From positions 1 through 49,714 of the forward strand of contig CALWRE010000154.1 in NCBI GenBank assembly GCA_944383835.1: a stretch of 49,714 nt of DNA, read 5' to 3'. Source of the stretch: an uncultured Lachnospiraceae bacterium. Its GTDB lineage: Bacteria; Bacillota; Clostridia; Lachnospirales; Lachnospiraceae. A program made the translations under genes and the position numbers. Under the pieces are notes generated by a model that worked only from the letters and a program-made list of their open reading frames with translations, had not been told where the DNA came from and made no database searches. Of the stretch, positions 15,634 to 24,130 are shown piece by piece. The first letter of the stretch is position 1. Every line of letters begins with the position of its first letter.

Positions 15634-16353
15634 TTAAATTTCTGTTTTGCCTGTCTCCCGCACAGTCTCTTTCTGCGCCTCCTCTTGGCAGTCTCCCGCA
15701 TGTTCGGCAATTAAAATCAGCCCTGCGGCGGCTAACGGCAGATAACCATAAAATGCCCCCAGGACCCCGGCATGAGCCACAGCCTCGCAGCCCGCATAAC
15801 CGCCCAGAATGTAACTGACAATGGTCAGGGAATAGATTCTCGCCCCCATCAGCGCCTCCCGCTGCCGGTCCACCGCAAATTTCGTCCAGTTCAGCACGCA
15901 GTTTTTCAGATTGCCGGTTAAAAACAGGCTTGCGCTCTTATACTGTCCTACTCCATCAAAAGTTCCCCACTGAAAGCTGGTTGCAAAAAACAGAGGGTAC
16001 AGGCGGTAAAAAGGGTAAAGCCCATCCGGCAGAAGGGCCGAAAGGGCCAAAGCCGCCGCATCCACCGCAAGGCACAGCTCCCGCATCGGGAGTCTGCAGA
16101 ACCGGGTCAGCAGCCAGGACACTATGATTCCTGCACAAAAAATGATCAGTGAACCTCCTCTGACCATAAAATCATAGATATCATCTCCCACAAAATCAAT
16201 AACCATACTCATCAGATTTCCCGTCTGGGCCGAGCCGTAATTGCCATGGGCGCAGATTGCGTACAGTCCCAGGAAACCGCCCATAAAGGTCATGATATAA
16301 TGCAGGATTTCCCCGTCATTCTCCTGTGCAATCTTCCTTCGCATGTTTCTCAT
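15634..16353 (-). CDS. YoaK family (DUF1275) membrane protein
   Basis: 239 residues from the ATG at 16353, which has GGAGA six bases upstream; the frame also opens at 16368 without such a site. Six or so hydrophobic segments give an integral membrane protein. Family landmarks are LHYIMTFMGGFLGLYAICAHGNYGSAQTGNLM near the start, FQWGTFDGVGQYKSASLFLTGNLKN in the middle and a final hydrophobic pair. The glutamate/lysine-rich tail is cytoplasmic-looking. DUF1275 proteins have no settled function; some are annotated as possible transporters. It stands between the SPFH operon and a methyltransferase on the same strand, with 55 bases to the latter. Confidence 0.85.
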   Translation of the reverse strand: MRNMRRKIAQENDGEILHYIMTFMGGFLGLYAICAHGNYGSAQTGNLMSMVIDFVGDDIYDFMVRGGSLIIFCAGIIVSWLLTRFCRLPMRELCLAVDAAALALSALLPDGLYPFYRLYPLFFATSFQWGTFDGVGQYKSASLFLTGNLKNCVLNWTKFAVDRQREALMGARIYSLTIVSYILGGYAGCEAVAHAGVLGAFYGYLPLAAAGLILIAEHAGDCQEEAQKETVRETGKTEI

Positions 16354-16408
16354 TCCCGCTCTCCTCATCTAAATTTTCTGCATCGCTTTTCTTCCCCTCC
16401 AAAATGCT

Positions 16409-17158
16409 TCAGCCTCTCTTTCTGGCAGCCATGCGCAGACGCCGGTAATCCGCCACCCATTCCTGCCCATTGTACAGCCGCTGTCTGGTTTCCTCCTCCA
16501 GTTCCGCCAGAATTTTTTCCTGCTCCTCCCCGGTAAATGCCTCCAGTTCGTCCCGGTAGAACTGTCTGGCCCAATAATACAACCCTTTTTCTCCTTCCTT
16601 CAAAGGAGTGGGACGGTCAAAATCAAAGGCGTTCTCCACAGTTAACCCGGCTGACTCGGCTAACGCACAAAATTTTTCCGTCGCAGGGAAACAAAACTTG
16701 GAACTATAAGACACTCCCCTTTTCGCCAAAACCGCTTGAAACGCTTTTTCTATTACAGCAATATTGCCTTCTGCTCCAAATTCACAGACCAAAAGGCCTC
16801 CAGGCCTCAGTGCCTGGCTCACCTGCTCCAAAAGTTTTTTCTGATCGCGGATCCAATGGAATACCGCATTGGAAAAAATCACATCCCACTCCCCCTGGTA
16901 CTCCAGATTCAATGCATCCTTTGTTTGAAACTCTATTTCCGGATGCAGTTTTCTGGCCTCCTCTATCATATCGGCGGAACTGTCGATTCCTACCACACGT
17001 CCGCCTTTTTTACCCAACATAGCAGTCAGCGTCCCTGTGCCGCAGCCGATATCCAGGATGCTCTGCTTCGGGTTGACAGGTATCATCGGCAGAAGGCTTT
17101 CGCCGTATTCCGCTACAAATCCATGTTTTTGCTCATATAATTTTGCATCCCATTTCAT
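16409..17158 (-). CDS. Class I SAM-dependent methyltransferase
   Basis: 249 residues from the ATG at 17158, which follows AGGAGAAGAAA; an in-frame ATG at 17176 lies just before that site and is unlikely. Motif I is SILDIGCGTGTLT, followed by the acidic residue of motif II in VVGIDSS, motif III-like FQTKDAL, and motif IV WDVIFSNAVFHWI. The FSNAVFHWI stretch is typical of the trans-aconitate 2-methyltransferase-like/BioC-like branch. It therefore probably methylates a small acid or other metabolite, but the substrate is not known. No clear operon partner. Confidence 0.85.
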   Translation of the reverse strand: MKWDAKLYEQKHGFVAEYGESLLPMIPVNPKQSILDIGCGTGTLTAMLGKKGGRVVGIDSSADMIEEARKLHPEIEFQTKDALNLEYQGEWDVIFSNAVFHWIRDQKKLLEQVSQALRPGGLLVCEFGAEGNIAVIEKAFQAVLAKRGVSYSSKFCFPATEKFCALAESAGLTVENAFDFDRPTPLKEGEKGLYYWARQFYRDELEAFTGEEQEKILAELEEETRQRLYNGQEWVADYRRLRMAARKRG

Positions 17159-17267
17159 TTTCTTCTCCTCTGGCATTTTTTCATTTCAGCATCATCTTTC
17201 CTGATACTTTTACTGAATATTTATTCACATATATGAATGACCGTTCTCTTTCCCGGCGCAAAATTCA

Positions 17268-17296
17268 TTGTTCTTTTTACATGCAGCTGATATAAT
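17268..17296 (+). promoter_or_regulatory. Promoter of the DeoR regulator gene
   Basis: TTGTTC (17268-17273), 17-base spacer, TATAAT (17291-17296), 78 bases upstream of the DeoR start. Good -10, moderate -35. Confidence 0.55.
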
Positions 17297-17312
17297 AAAG
17301 ATAGGCTTCAGC

Positions 17313-17337
17313 CTTTCAAACCTGGCTTTCAAACCTG
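17313..17337. repeat. Two tandem CTTTCAAACCTG repeats, candidate DeoR operator
   Basis: CTTTCAAACCTG occurs at 17313-17324 and again at 17326-17337, a 13-base period, just downstream of the DeoR promoter. Position fits an autoregulatory operator. Confidence 0.55.
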
Positions 17338-17373
17338 ACATCGCAACAAAATCTTTATGTAAAGGACACAACT

Positions 17374-18138
17374 ATGAACGCAATCGGACGCAGGCAATTC
17401 ATCATCCAAAAGCTTCAAATCGAAAATTATGTGGACACAAACCAACTGGCCGCCGAACTCAACGTCTCTTCCATGACAATACGCAGAGACTTAAATGCTC
17501 TGGCGGACGACGGCCTGATTACCCTTCAGCACGGCGGCGCGGTTTTAAACAACGGCTCTCTGTTTGAATTCAATATGGCCATGAAAAACCAGAAAAGAAT
17601 GGCCGAAAAAATGGCCATCGCAAAAAAATGCATGGACTATATCCAGGAAGGAGATTCCATCTATCTGGACGCCGGCACCACGGTCAGCTGCCTGGCTCTT
17701 CTGCTGAAAGAAAAGAAAAACATTCTGGTTATGACGCATTCCCTTATCGCCATGAATCAACTGTCCGACTGCAAAAACCTGCATGTAATCATGTGTCCCG
17801 GCGAATACCGTTTCGACTCTCAAGCGTTTATGGGCCCTTTGACCGATGAGTTCATCTCTCACTTCAAGATTGATACGTTGTTTTTGGGCGTAGAGGGAAT
17901 CGATCTGCAGTACGGTTTCTCCGTCCCCAATATTTCTGACGGCGCTACCAAGCGCGCCCTGGTGCGCACAGCCAAAAAGGTCGTCTGTATGGCGGACAGC
18001 ACAAAGTTAGACACTTCCTACTACTATGGCATTGCCCCTCTGTCCGAGGCTGATTGCATCGTTACCGATCACGAAGCCGATCCCCTCATACTGGAACGCT
18101 ATACCAGAGCCGGCATACATGTTGTTACCGCCGAATAA
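17374..18138 (+). CDS. DeoR/GlpR family transcriptional regulator
   Basis: 254 residues, full length for the family. N-terminal winged helix at about residues 5-58 (RRQFIIQKLQ, VDTNQLAAELNVSSMTIRRDLNALADDGLI, then QHGGA). The C-terminal sensor domain follows, with the sugar-phosphate loop YLDAGTTVSCLA near residue 105 and VMTHS further on. Start ATG has AAAGGA eight bases upstream. These repressors respond to phosphorylated sugars or related intermediates, which suits the PTS/6-phospho-glycosidase/M81 cluster that begins convergently to its right. Control of that cluster is an inference. It has its own promoter and a two-copy repeat upstream, so autoregulation is likely. Only 16 bases separate its stop from that of the convergent lyase gene. 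Confidence 0.92.
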   Translation: MNAIGRRQFIIQKLQIENYVDTNQLAAELNVSSMTIRRDLNALADDGLITLQHGGAVLNNGSLFEFNMAMKNQKRMAEKMAIAKKCMDYIQEGDSIYLDAGTTVSCLALLLKEKKNILVMTHSLIAMNQLSDCKNLHVIMCPGEYRFDSQAFMGPLTDEFISHFKIDTLFLGVEGIDLQYGFSVPNISDGATKRALVRTAKKVVCMADSTKLDTSYYYGIAPLSEADCIVTDHEADPLILERYTRAGIHVVTAE

Positions 18139-18154
18139 ATACAGACCGGATAGA

Positions 18155-19027
18155 TTATAAAATAGATCCTGTGAGACGGTTCTCCAATTCGCGGCACTCG
18201 GAAAGTCCAATCATCCTATTAAAATTACGGAAACTCTCCGCCATGGCCAGGATTTCTGTCAGATCACCCTCTTGCCTGAGGAGCGTCAAAGCTTCCCGCA
18301 CAGCTTTCGTAGCTGTATACAGGGCGCTGACCGGATAAATCACGATACGAAATCCCATCTCATATAACTCACGGGCTTTATAAAGCGGCGTCTTTCCGCC
18401 CTCCACCATGTTGGCAAAAAGCGGTGCCTGCACCAGTCTGCCGGCTGTCTCCACCTGCTCTTTTGTCTGCATGGCCTCAATGAAAAGAATGTCTGCTCCG
18501 GCCTGTCGGTAGGCAATGGCCCGATCAATGGCATCCTCAAAGCCATTGACCGCGATGGCGTCGGTGCGTGCTACCAGAACCGTATCCGGATTTTCCTTCG
18601 CATAGACAGCTGCCCGAATCTTTGAGACCATTTCCTCCTTGCTGATCAGCTGTTTTCCTTCCATATGTCCACATCGTTTGGGGCTGACCTGATCCTCCAG
18701 CTGTATCCCCGCCGCTCCCGCCTTCTCGTATTCCCGTACTGTGCGGACTACATTCAAAACATTTCCATAACCGTTATCCGCATCAGCGATCAACGGCACA
18801 TTTATTGCCGCGGCCATGTTTCTCACAACGGTCAGCATTTCCTGGAAAGACATCAGTCCGATATCCGGCATTCCCAGGATACTGGCCGATACGCCATATC
18901 CTGTCATATATACCGCCGGAAAACCCACCTGCTCGATCAATTTGGCTGACCAGACATCATATGCTCCAGGAGCCATGATGATCTCTTCTCCCGCCAGCAA
19001 CTCTCTGAGTTTTTTGGCCTGATTCAT
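18155..19027 (-). CDS. Isocitrate lyase/PEP mutase family C-C bond lyase
   Basis: 290 residues, the length of the 2-methylisocitrate/2,3-dimethylmalate lyase branch. Metal-binding DADNGYG (residues 82-88), E111-D112 and the catalytic loop KRCGH (Cys119) are all present. The catalytic cysteine argues for a lyase rather than a PEP mutase or phosphonopyruvate hydrolase. VARTDA follows. A Mg-dependent enzyme that splits 2-hydroxy/oxo-dicarboxylates into pyruvate-type products is expected; the exact substrate (oxaloacetate, methylisocitrate, dimethylmalate) cannot be told. It is the most distal gene of the minus-strand array with the HAD, M24, AbrB and M81 genes, so it may handle a terminal breakdown product (inference). 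Confidence 0.88.
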   Translation of the reverse strand: MNQAKKLRELLAGEEIIMAPGAYDVWSAKLIEQVGFPAVYMTGYGVSASILGMPDIGLMSFQEMLTVVRNMAAAINVPLIADADNGYGNVLNVVRTVREYEKAGAAGIQLEDQVSPKRCGHMEGKQLISKEEMVSKIRAAVYAKENPDTVLVARTDAIAVNGFEDAIDRAIAYRQAGADILFIEAMQTKEQVETAGRLVQAPLFANMVEGGKTPLYKARELYEMGFRIVIYPVSALYTATKAVREALTLLRQEGDLTEILAMAESFRNFNRMIGLSECRELENRLTGSIL

Positions 19028-19103
19028 CTATTATCCCTCCGTTCTCTTCCCTTGCTCCTTATAACGCGCCTCTTTGCAGAAATAACCACCTGCAGAATGA
19101 TTC

Positions 19104-19955
19104 TCACCGGGCAGCACCTTCTATCCACCCAAGGGGCCTGAAATAATGAGTCTCCATGTATGCCGCCACTCCGTCTTCCCCGCTGGGCAGCTCGGTGATA
19201 TCGTCGGCAATGGCTTTGGTGTCATCGCTTCCGTTTACCAGGCACACGCCTTTTCCGGCCGCAATGAGCATGTCGTTATCGTTGCTGGTGTCGCCGAAGG
19301 CCAGAACCTGGTTCAGAGCGATACCGTGACGTTCACAGTACCGCTCCATGGCATAGGCTTTGGACACCTTGCGATTGGCCACCTCCAACAAAGTTTCCTG
19401 GGTCTTGAAGCCGTGATAATGAGGCGACGGATGTTCCTCCAGGAAACGTTCCACCTCCTCCATCTGCCCCTCTTTCACCCGGAACATAATCTTGGCATTA
19501 TCCTCCTGATAGAGATCAGAGATGTCCTTGGCTACAATCACCGGCTTGCGGGCTCTCTGCGCCGATCTCTCCACACCGATGTCATCCTTCTTGCACAAAA
19601 AAGCCCCATGGTAATAGATATAAGGATTCAGATCGAAGGGGGCCAAAAGATCAATGACCTCCTTCATCCACTCCTTCTTCAGCTTATAATAGTCGAATAC
19701 CTGTCCCGAACTGCCGTCCCACAGTTCGGAGCCATTCAGACACACAAAAACATTGATTTCCTTCTCCAACCCCCAAATTCCAGCATACGCCTGCAATTCG
19801 TCCAAAGGCCGCCCCGATGCAATGCCAAAGCTGACGCCGTGTCTATACAGGCAGCGGATCATTTCCTTGGTTCTCTCCGTCATCGCGCTCCCCATGCCGT
19901 GCCCCACCAATGTATTATCCAGGTCGCAGATAACCAGCCGAAAATCCATATTCAT
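19104..19955 (-). CDS. HAD-IIB (Cof-type) phosphatase
   Basis: 283 residues from the ATG at 19955, preceded by AAGGAAG; the longer frame from 20003 adds a basic stretch with no ribosome site. Motif I is VICDLDNTLVG (Asp11, Asp13), motif II GIASGR, and the C-terminal motif III/IV region is LAFGDTSNDNDML. The cap domain between is of the type IIB alpha/beta kind. Cof-like HAD enzymes remove phosphate from sugar phosphates and similar metabolites. Within this cluster it could dephosphorylate a sugar phosphate or phosphorylated aglycone (inference). It is flanked on the same strand by the M24-type gene (84 bases) and the lyase (76 bases). Confidence 0.88.
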   Translation of the reverse strand: MNMDFRLVICDLDNTLVGHGMGSAMTERTKEMIRCLYRHGVSFGIASGRPLDELQAYAGIWGLEKEINVFVCLNGSELWDGSSGQVFDYYKLKKEWMKEVIDLLAPFDLNPYIYYHGAFLCKKDDIGVERSAQRARKPVIVAKDISDLYQEDNAKIMFRVKEGQMEEVERFLEEHPSPHYHGFKTQETLLEVANRKVSKAYAMERYCERHGIALNQVLAFGDTSNDNDMLIAAGKGVCLVNGSDDTKAIADDITELPSGEDGVAAYMETHYFRPLGWIEGAAR

Positions 19956-20039
19956 TTGTGTGTTCTTCCTTTTCTCTGTTTTCTTTGATAGCTGACGTAC
20001 CACCTTGTCCGATACGTCTTTTCTGTCTGGCGTATTATT

Positions 20040-21431
20040 TCATTTTTTCTCCCAGACAAGGGCTTCATCCTTTGCTAGCATATAAGGTCGCAAATACGCC
20101 ACCGTAGAACACATCGGAAGCACGTCCTCCGGCAGCGGAATGCCCAACACCTGCTCAATATACGCCCTGCGTGTCCGCATCCTCTCCCACATCTGCGGAT
20201 ATTCCTCCTGAATCCGGCTGCGCAGCTTTGCATCAGCCAGGGCAATGGCACTCTCTGCGCTGACTCCGCCGTAACCGGCTACCGAAGGAATAATGTCTAT
20301 CTGAAGCATCATGCCGCTTTTTAACTCTTCCGTAGAATTTTTGCGAATCGGAGAGCAAAGCCATTCCTCCTCCGCCGTCAGATGGCCGGGACACAGGCCC
20401 CAGTGAAACTCTTCCCGAGGCAGCACCTTCTCCATCAGCGCATAGAGTTCACCGCCTTTCATCCCTACGTGAATCGCAGACAGCCAATGGGCGTAGGCAT
20501 TAAAATAAGGAGCCGCCACTTTTTCCAGATAGTCCTGTACTCCCTCCGGGAGCTCACTTCTGTCATGAACCGCATAGGCCGCGCGGCTGGACAGCCCTCC
20601 ACGGTATCCTACCGTCAGGGAGATAGTATCTCCCACCTTCACCTTGTTGTCTGTGGGGAACATATTGCCTAAAACGAAACGAGGGCCGCTGGCAGCGATT
20701 GTCACCACGCTGGTGCGCTGTCCATATCTCTCCAGCTTGTCGCCCAGCTCCATCTCCGATACGCCCTCATCTATGGCATCCATGGCATCCAGCATGCAGT
20801 CGGAGGCCAGAGCCGCCGCAAACTCATAGTGGGCGATTTCATTGGCATTGTTCACAGTACGGGCTCCATCTGCCCCGATAAAAATATCTCCGGCGGGAAC
20901 CAGGTTTTCCTCCCCTGCCACATCCCGGATGGCATCCAGAATAAACGCCGGCAGATCGTAGAGCTTTGACAGATCCTCATAGGGGCTGGTAAAAAGTTTC
21001 CAGCCTGCCACGCCGGTTTTTCTGCCTGCCTCTATCCCCGCTGCGGCAAGCTGCTCGCGCAAAGGCTTGTCCACCTCGCAGGGCTGATTGGGCAGAGAAA
21101 ACATGGGCATATGGACACAGCCTGCCTTGATTCTGGCTTTGTCTGCCTTGTTCAGGTTCTCATTGCCCAATACCAGATTCATCTGTCCGTCGTCTCGGAT
21201 CACCAGAAGAGCCTCCTCAAAACGAGTGAAGTAGCCTACCAGATACTCAAAATTGCCGCCATGCTCCACATCGCCGTAGACCACCAGCTGTTTTATCCCT
21301 CTTTTTTTCATACCGGACAAAACTTTCTCTTTTCTCTCCTCGATAGTTTCGTCCGTCAGAAATACCGGTTTGCCGGAGCAATCCCTCTCGGGAGATTTCA
21401 CCGTTCTTAACTGCACTTTATATTTTTCCAT
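20040..21431 (-). CDS. M24 (creatinase/Xaa-Pro peptidase-like) protein, metal ligands apparently missing
   Basis: 463 residues from the ATG at 21431 (GGAGAA upstream); the frame is open to 21482. An N-terminal creatinase-type domain (about residues 30-165) is followed by a pita-bread M24 domain (about 180-430). In metallo-peptidases the second domain has D-x-G...D, H and two E metal ligands. Here the stretch reads VGDTISLTVGYRGGLSSRAAYAV, with Thr and Ser where the two Asp would lie, and PGHLTAEEEW where GHGIG is expected. This resembles creatinase, which has the fold without metals and hydrolyses a C-N bond. I therefore infer a non-peptidase C-N hydrolase, not a proven one. Neighbours are the AbrB-type permease and HAD gene. 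Confidence 0.75.
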   Translation of the reverse strand: MEKYKVQLRTVKSPERDCSGKPVFLTDETIEERKEKVLSGMKKRGIKQLVVYGDVEHGGNFEYLVGYFTRFEEALLVIRDDGQMNLVLGNENLNKADKARIKAGCVHMPMFSLPNQPCEVDKPLREQLAAAGIEAGRKTGVAGWKLFTSPYEDLSKLYDLPAFILDAIRDVAGEENLVPAGDIFIGADGARTVNNANEIAHYEFAAALASDCMLDAMDAIDEGVSEMELGDKLERYGQRTSVVTIAASGPRFVLGNMFPTDNKVKVGDTISLTVGYRGGLSSRAAYAVHDRSELPEGVQDYLEKVAAPYFNAYAHWLSAIHVGMKGGELYALMEKVLPREEFHWGLCPGHLTAEEEWLCSPIRKNSTEELKSGMMLQIDIIPSVAGYGGVSAESAIALADAKLRSRIQEEYPQMWERMRTRRAYIEQVLGIPLPEDVLPMCSTVAYLRPYMLAKDEALVWEKK

Positions 21432-21518
21432 TCTTCTCCGTTCTCCATTATCTTTATACTTACAGGCCTTTGCAGCCCGCATTCACCTATCTTGTTATAG
21501 CAAAGCTCTTGATACCTG

Positions 21519-22589
21519 TCAAGAAATCAGGTTTGTAAGCAGGATAATCACTGCCGGCATAAAGGTCACCGCATAGACAGCCCTGAGTACCTGAATCAGC
21601 GCAATCTTGGTCAGATCCGCATTCAGATCCGCAGCGATCAGCGACATATCCGTAGCTCCTCCCGGAGCTGAAGCCAACATGGCAGATTTCAAATCCAGCA
21701 TTTTTTTCTTCTTGCAATAGAGGCTGTAGATCAGATTGACTGCCCAGTAGTTGATCATCAAAACTGCCATGGCAATAAGCGTCCTGGGGCTCATCAGCTC
21801 CCAAATCGAAGGATTCATGCTGCAGCCCACCACGGCTCCTGCCAGAAGCTGTGCTACTGTCTTAAAAGAGATAGGCACATAGCAGACAGAGGTCGTTACA
21901 TTGAGCACAATAACCACCGCCATCGGGACCACCATGGCTCCGGCCGGTATAGGGCTCGCATTACCCAACAGTCCGAATATCACGCAGAGCCCGGCTGTAA
22001 AAGCAATCTTTCTGCTGCGGCCGCCCACCAGACGGTCAAGCCAGGTAACCCCCATCTCCGGATTGCCTGTAATAAGGCGAATATCCTCCTCGGCGTCTCC
22101 CTCTCTGCGGGTAAAAAAACGAATCCAGTAAGGAAAGATCAAAAGCACGCCCACCAGCCTGAGGGTCTGCATCAGCGCCACAATCTGCGTATCGCCGCCC
22201 AGCTCTATGCTCAGCAGAGAGATATCGGACACACCTCCCGCCACCGCCCCCAGGAAAGCAGTAAGATAATCAAATCCGGTCAGAAAATGAACCACCGCCC
22301 CGGTTATGAAAGTATTCATCGTGAGCATCCCTGCCAGCAGCAGAAAGGGGGTTATCAGATAACGAAAATTCAGCACATCCTTCTTGGAAATCTGCATTCC
22401 GATGAAGGCGCCTGACACCGCCTGTGCGATTACCTTGGCATACCAGGGCAGAACCGCATAATCAAAAAACACATTGGAAAGTCCTACCGAAAGCATGCTT
22501 CCCAACATGGCCGGGGCAGGCAGATGAAGCCTTTTTGCAACCGCAAAACCTGCCCAGGCCACAACAAGCGTAAGCAGTATCCGTTCCAT
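21519..22589 (-). CDS. AbrB-family (PF05145) membrane permease
   Basis: 356 residues with about ten hydrophobic helices arranged as two similar halves. Each half contains a G-A-x-x-G-G/A-x-x-D motif: FLGAVAGGVSDISLLS in the first, LASAPGGATDMSLIA in the second. This is the duplicated AbrB membrane domain, misleadingly named after the unrelated regulator and often labelled ammonia monooxygenase-like. Known members are thought to move small organic molecules; none is firmly characterised. Its start is one base from the stop of the M81 gene at 22591, so the two are coupled, and a role in moving the M81 substrate or product across the membrane is the natural inference. Confidence 0.82.
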   Translation of the reverse strand: MERILLTLVVAWAGFAVAKRLHLPAPAMLGSMLSVGLSNVFFDYAVLPWYAKVIAQAVSGAFIGMQISKKDVLNFRYLITPFLLLAGMLTMNTFITGAVVHFLTGFDYLTAFLGAVAGGVSDISLLSIELGGDTQIVALMQTLRLVGVLLIFPYWIRFFTRREGDAEEDIRLITGNPEMGVTWLDRLVGGRSRKIAFTAGLCVIFGLLGNASPIPAGAMVVPMAVVIVLNVTTSVCYVPISFKTVAQLLAGAVVGCSMNPSIWELMSPRTLIAMAVLMINYWAVNLIYSLYCKKKKMLDLKSAMLASAPGGATDMSLIAADLNADLTKIALIQVLRAVYAVTFMPAVIILLTNLIS

Positions 22590-22590
22590 A

Positions 22591-24039
22591 TCAGATGTTA
22601 TCCAGAGGCCAGATCGGGCGCTGCACCGTCTTGTAAGTCAATCTCTCGGTTCTCTGCATGGTGGTGCCGTCGGTCAGGGACATCACGTAATTCTTGGCCT
22701 GCGCCTTCAGCTCCGGATACAGATAGCCCTGTTTGACCACAAAGAAATTGTAGGGCGTCATGTCCACATTGGCACAGTCATACTGATATTTCTCCGCAAA
22801 GGACACCGGGAAGTTCTCCACGATAATCGTGATCGGCACATTATCCAGCTTGATCGTGCAGCAGGAACCCACCACAGCCTCATTGTGGTAATGATGATGG
22901 CAGTCGCCAAAGGAGAGAATCGTACCGGCAATAGGCGTCTTCGCCGACAGCTCTGTTTTTGCCGCGCCGATCTCACACTCCACATGGTCGCCTACCTTCA
23001 TCGTGCTGAGCACATTATCAAAGAGTTCCTTGTCGTTGATGCCGGCCACAATAATATTTTTATCCTTATAATCCGTGAGAGCCAGAAGCTGACGAAGCAC
23101 ATAAGTATTCAGTCCCTGTGCGCCAGCCGTTACATTATCGCCGGAATCGGTCAGGAATACCGGCCCCCCTTCCGTATCCATCATGGCCGTGAGCGCCTCC
23201 TCCGGATCTGCCGCATATCCGGTAAAATGGAAATCTCTGTGTCTGGCCCAGACAAAGTCATAGATCTCCTGAGCCTTCTGCTCGGCATACTCTCTGTCCT
23301 CCGGGTCATTGGGGGTAACTACCACCGCTGCTCCGCACTTGGCGCTGTCATGACGCAGATAGCCAATGTGATAGGAACAGGTCAGAATGCGCGGATCCTT
23401 TTCTATTTCGTTTAAAAGCTTATTGATGGATACAAGCGGCTCATCCGTGGATACGCAGCGCTCCCCGCCCAGCAGGATCGGAACTTTTTTATAAATCGGA
23501 TGGATCTCCCTGCGCCTGCCCAGCAGATCAACCAGAGCGCGGAACACGATCTGATGGGCCTCCTTGCGGTCTGTGTGCGGGCTGTGACGGAAAGTGCGGA
23601 TAATATTGCAGTTGTCCGCCTGTTCCTGGGACATATTGCCGTGCGGATCCATCACCATGGCCAGAGGCATATAGGGACCGGTAATTTTGCGAATTTCTCG
23701 CACCAGGGCATGGTCGCCGGAATCTCCTTCCAGATCGATAACGCTGGAAGCACCATGGAAGAAAAAGAACATCCCGTCGATATCATGCAGATGTTCCTTC
23801 ACCGCCTTTTTAAACTGGGCCAGGATATAGTCAAAGGTATCCTTATCCACCCGGCCTCCTCCTCCGCCATAAGCCATCAGACTGGGAACCAGTTCTACTC
23901 CCAGTTCCTTCGCCGGCTCACGCACATACAGGATGTCCGCCACTGCGTCTCCCCTGGTAATAGCAAAATCCTCCAGCATCATCGGCTTGTCCACATAGGC
24001 GTTGCACTCTGCCACGAAGCCTCCAATCAAAATTCTCAT
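22591..24039 (-). CDS. M81 family metallohydrolase (MlrC-like), divergent paralogue
   Basis: 482 residues, full length. Motifs shared with the other four M81 proteins here: HGASSV near residue 95, MDPHGN, FRHSPHTD (residues about 130-155), GGERCVSTDEP, LTDSGDNVTAGAQG near residue 300 and QGYLYPELKA near the end, closing with RPIWPLDNI. Asp and His of DPHGN and His of SPHTD are the probable zinc ligands (family inference). Members include MlrC, which cleaves linearised microcystin. This copy differs most from the other four (HGASSV, FRHSPHTD and TAGAQG instead of HGASEVE, YRESPHTD and TSGATG), so it may prefer another substrate. It is coupled to the AbrB permease downstream (1 base). Confidence 0.88.
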   Translation of the reverse strand: MRILIGGFVAECNAYVDKPMMLEDFAITRGDAVADILYVREPAKELGVELVPSLMAYGGGGGRVDKDTFDYILAQFKKAVKEHLHDIDGMFFFFHGASSVIDLEGDSGDHALVREIRKITGPYMPLAMVMDPHGNMSQEQADNCNIIRTFRHSPHTDRKEAHQIVFRALVDLLGRRREIHPIYKKVPILLGGERCVSTDEPLVSINKLLNEIEKDPRILTCSYHIGYLRHDSAKCGAAVVVTPNDPEDREYAEQKAQEIYDFVWARHRDFHFTGYAADPEEALTAMMDTEGGPVFLTDSGDNVTAGAQGLNTYVLRQLLALTDYKDKNIIVAGINDKELFDNVLSTMKVGDHVECEIGAAKTELSAKTPIAGTILSFGDCHHHYHNEAVVGSCCTIKLDNVPITIIVENFPVSFAEKYQYDCANVDMTPYNFFVVKQGYLYPELKAQAKNYVMSLTDGTTMQRTERLTYKTVQRPIWPLDNI

Positions 24040-24130
24040 GTTTCATCTCTCCTTCCTTATTTCTTTCTATTTGTTTTATCTATTTATCAAATTTAGCTAT
24101 TCGAGATTGCCTTTGCTTCATTTCCTTTGA

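Noticed and set aside
18155-19027. PEP mutase/phosphonate biosynthesis
   Set aside because: The KRCGH catalytic cysteine points to the lyase branch, and no phosphonopyruvate decarboxylase is nearby.
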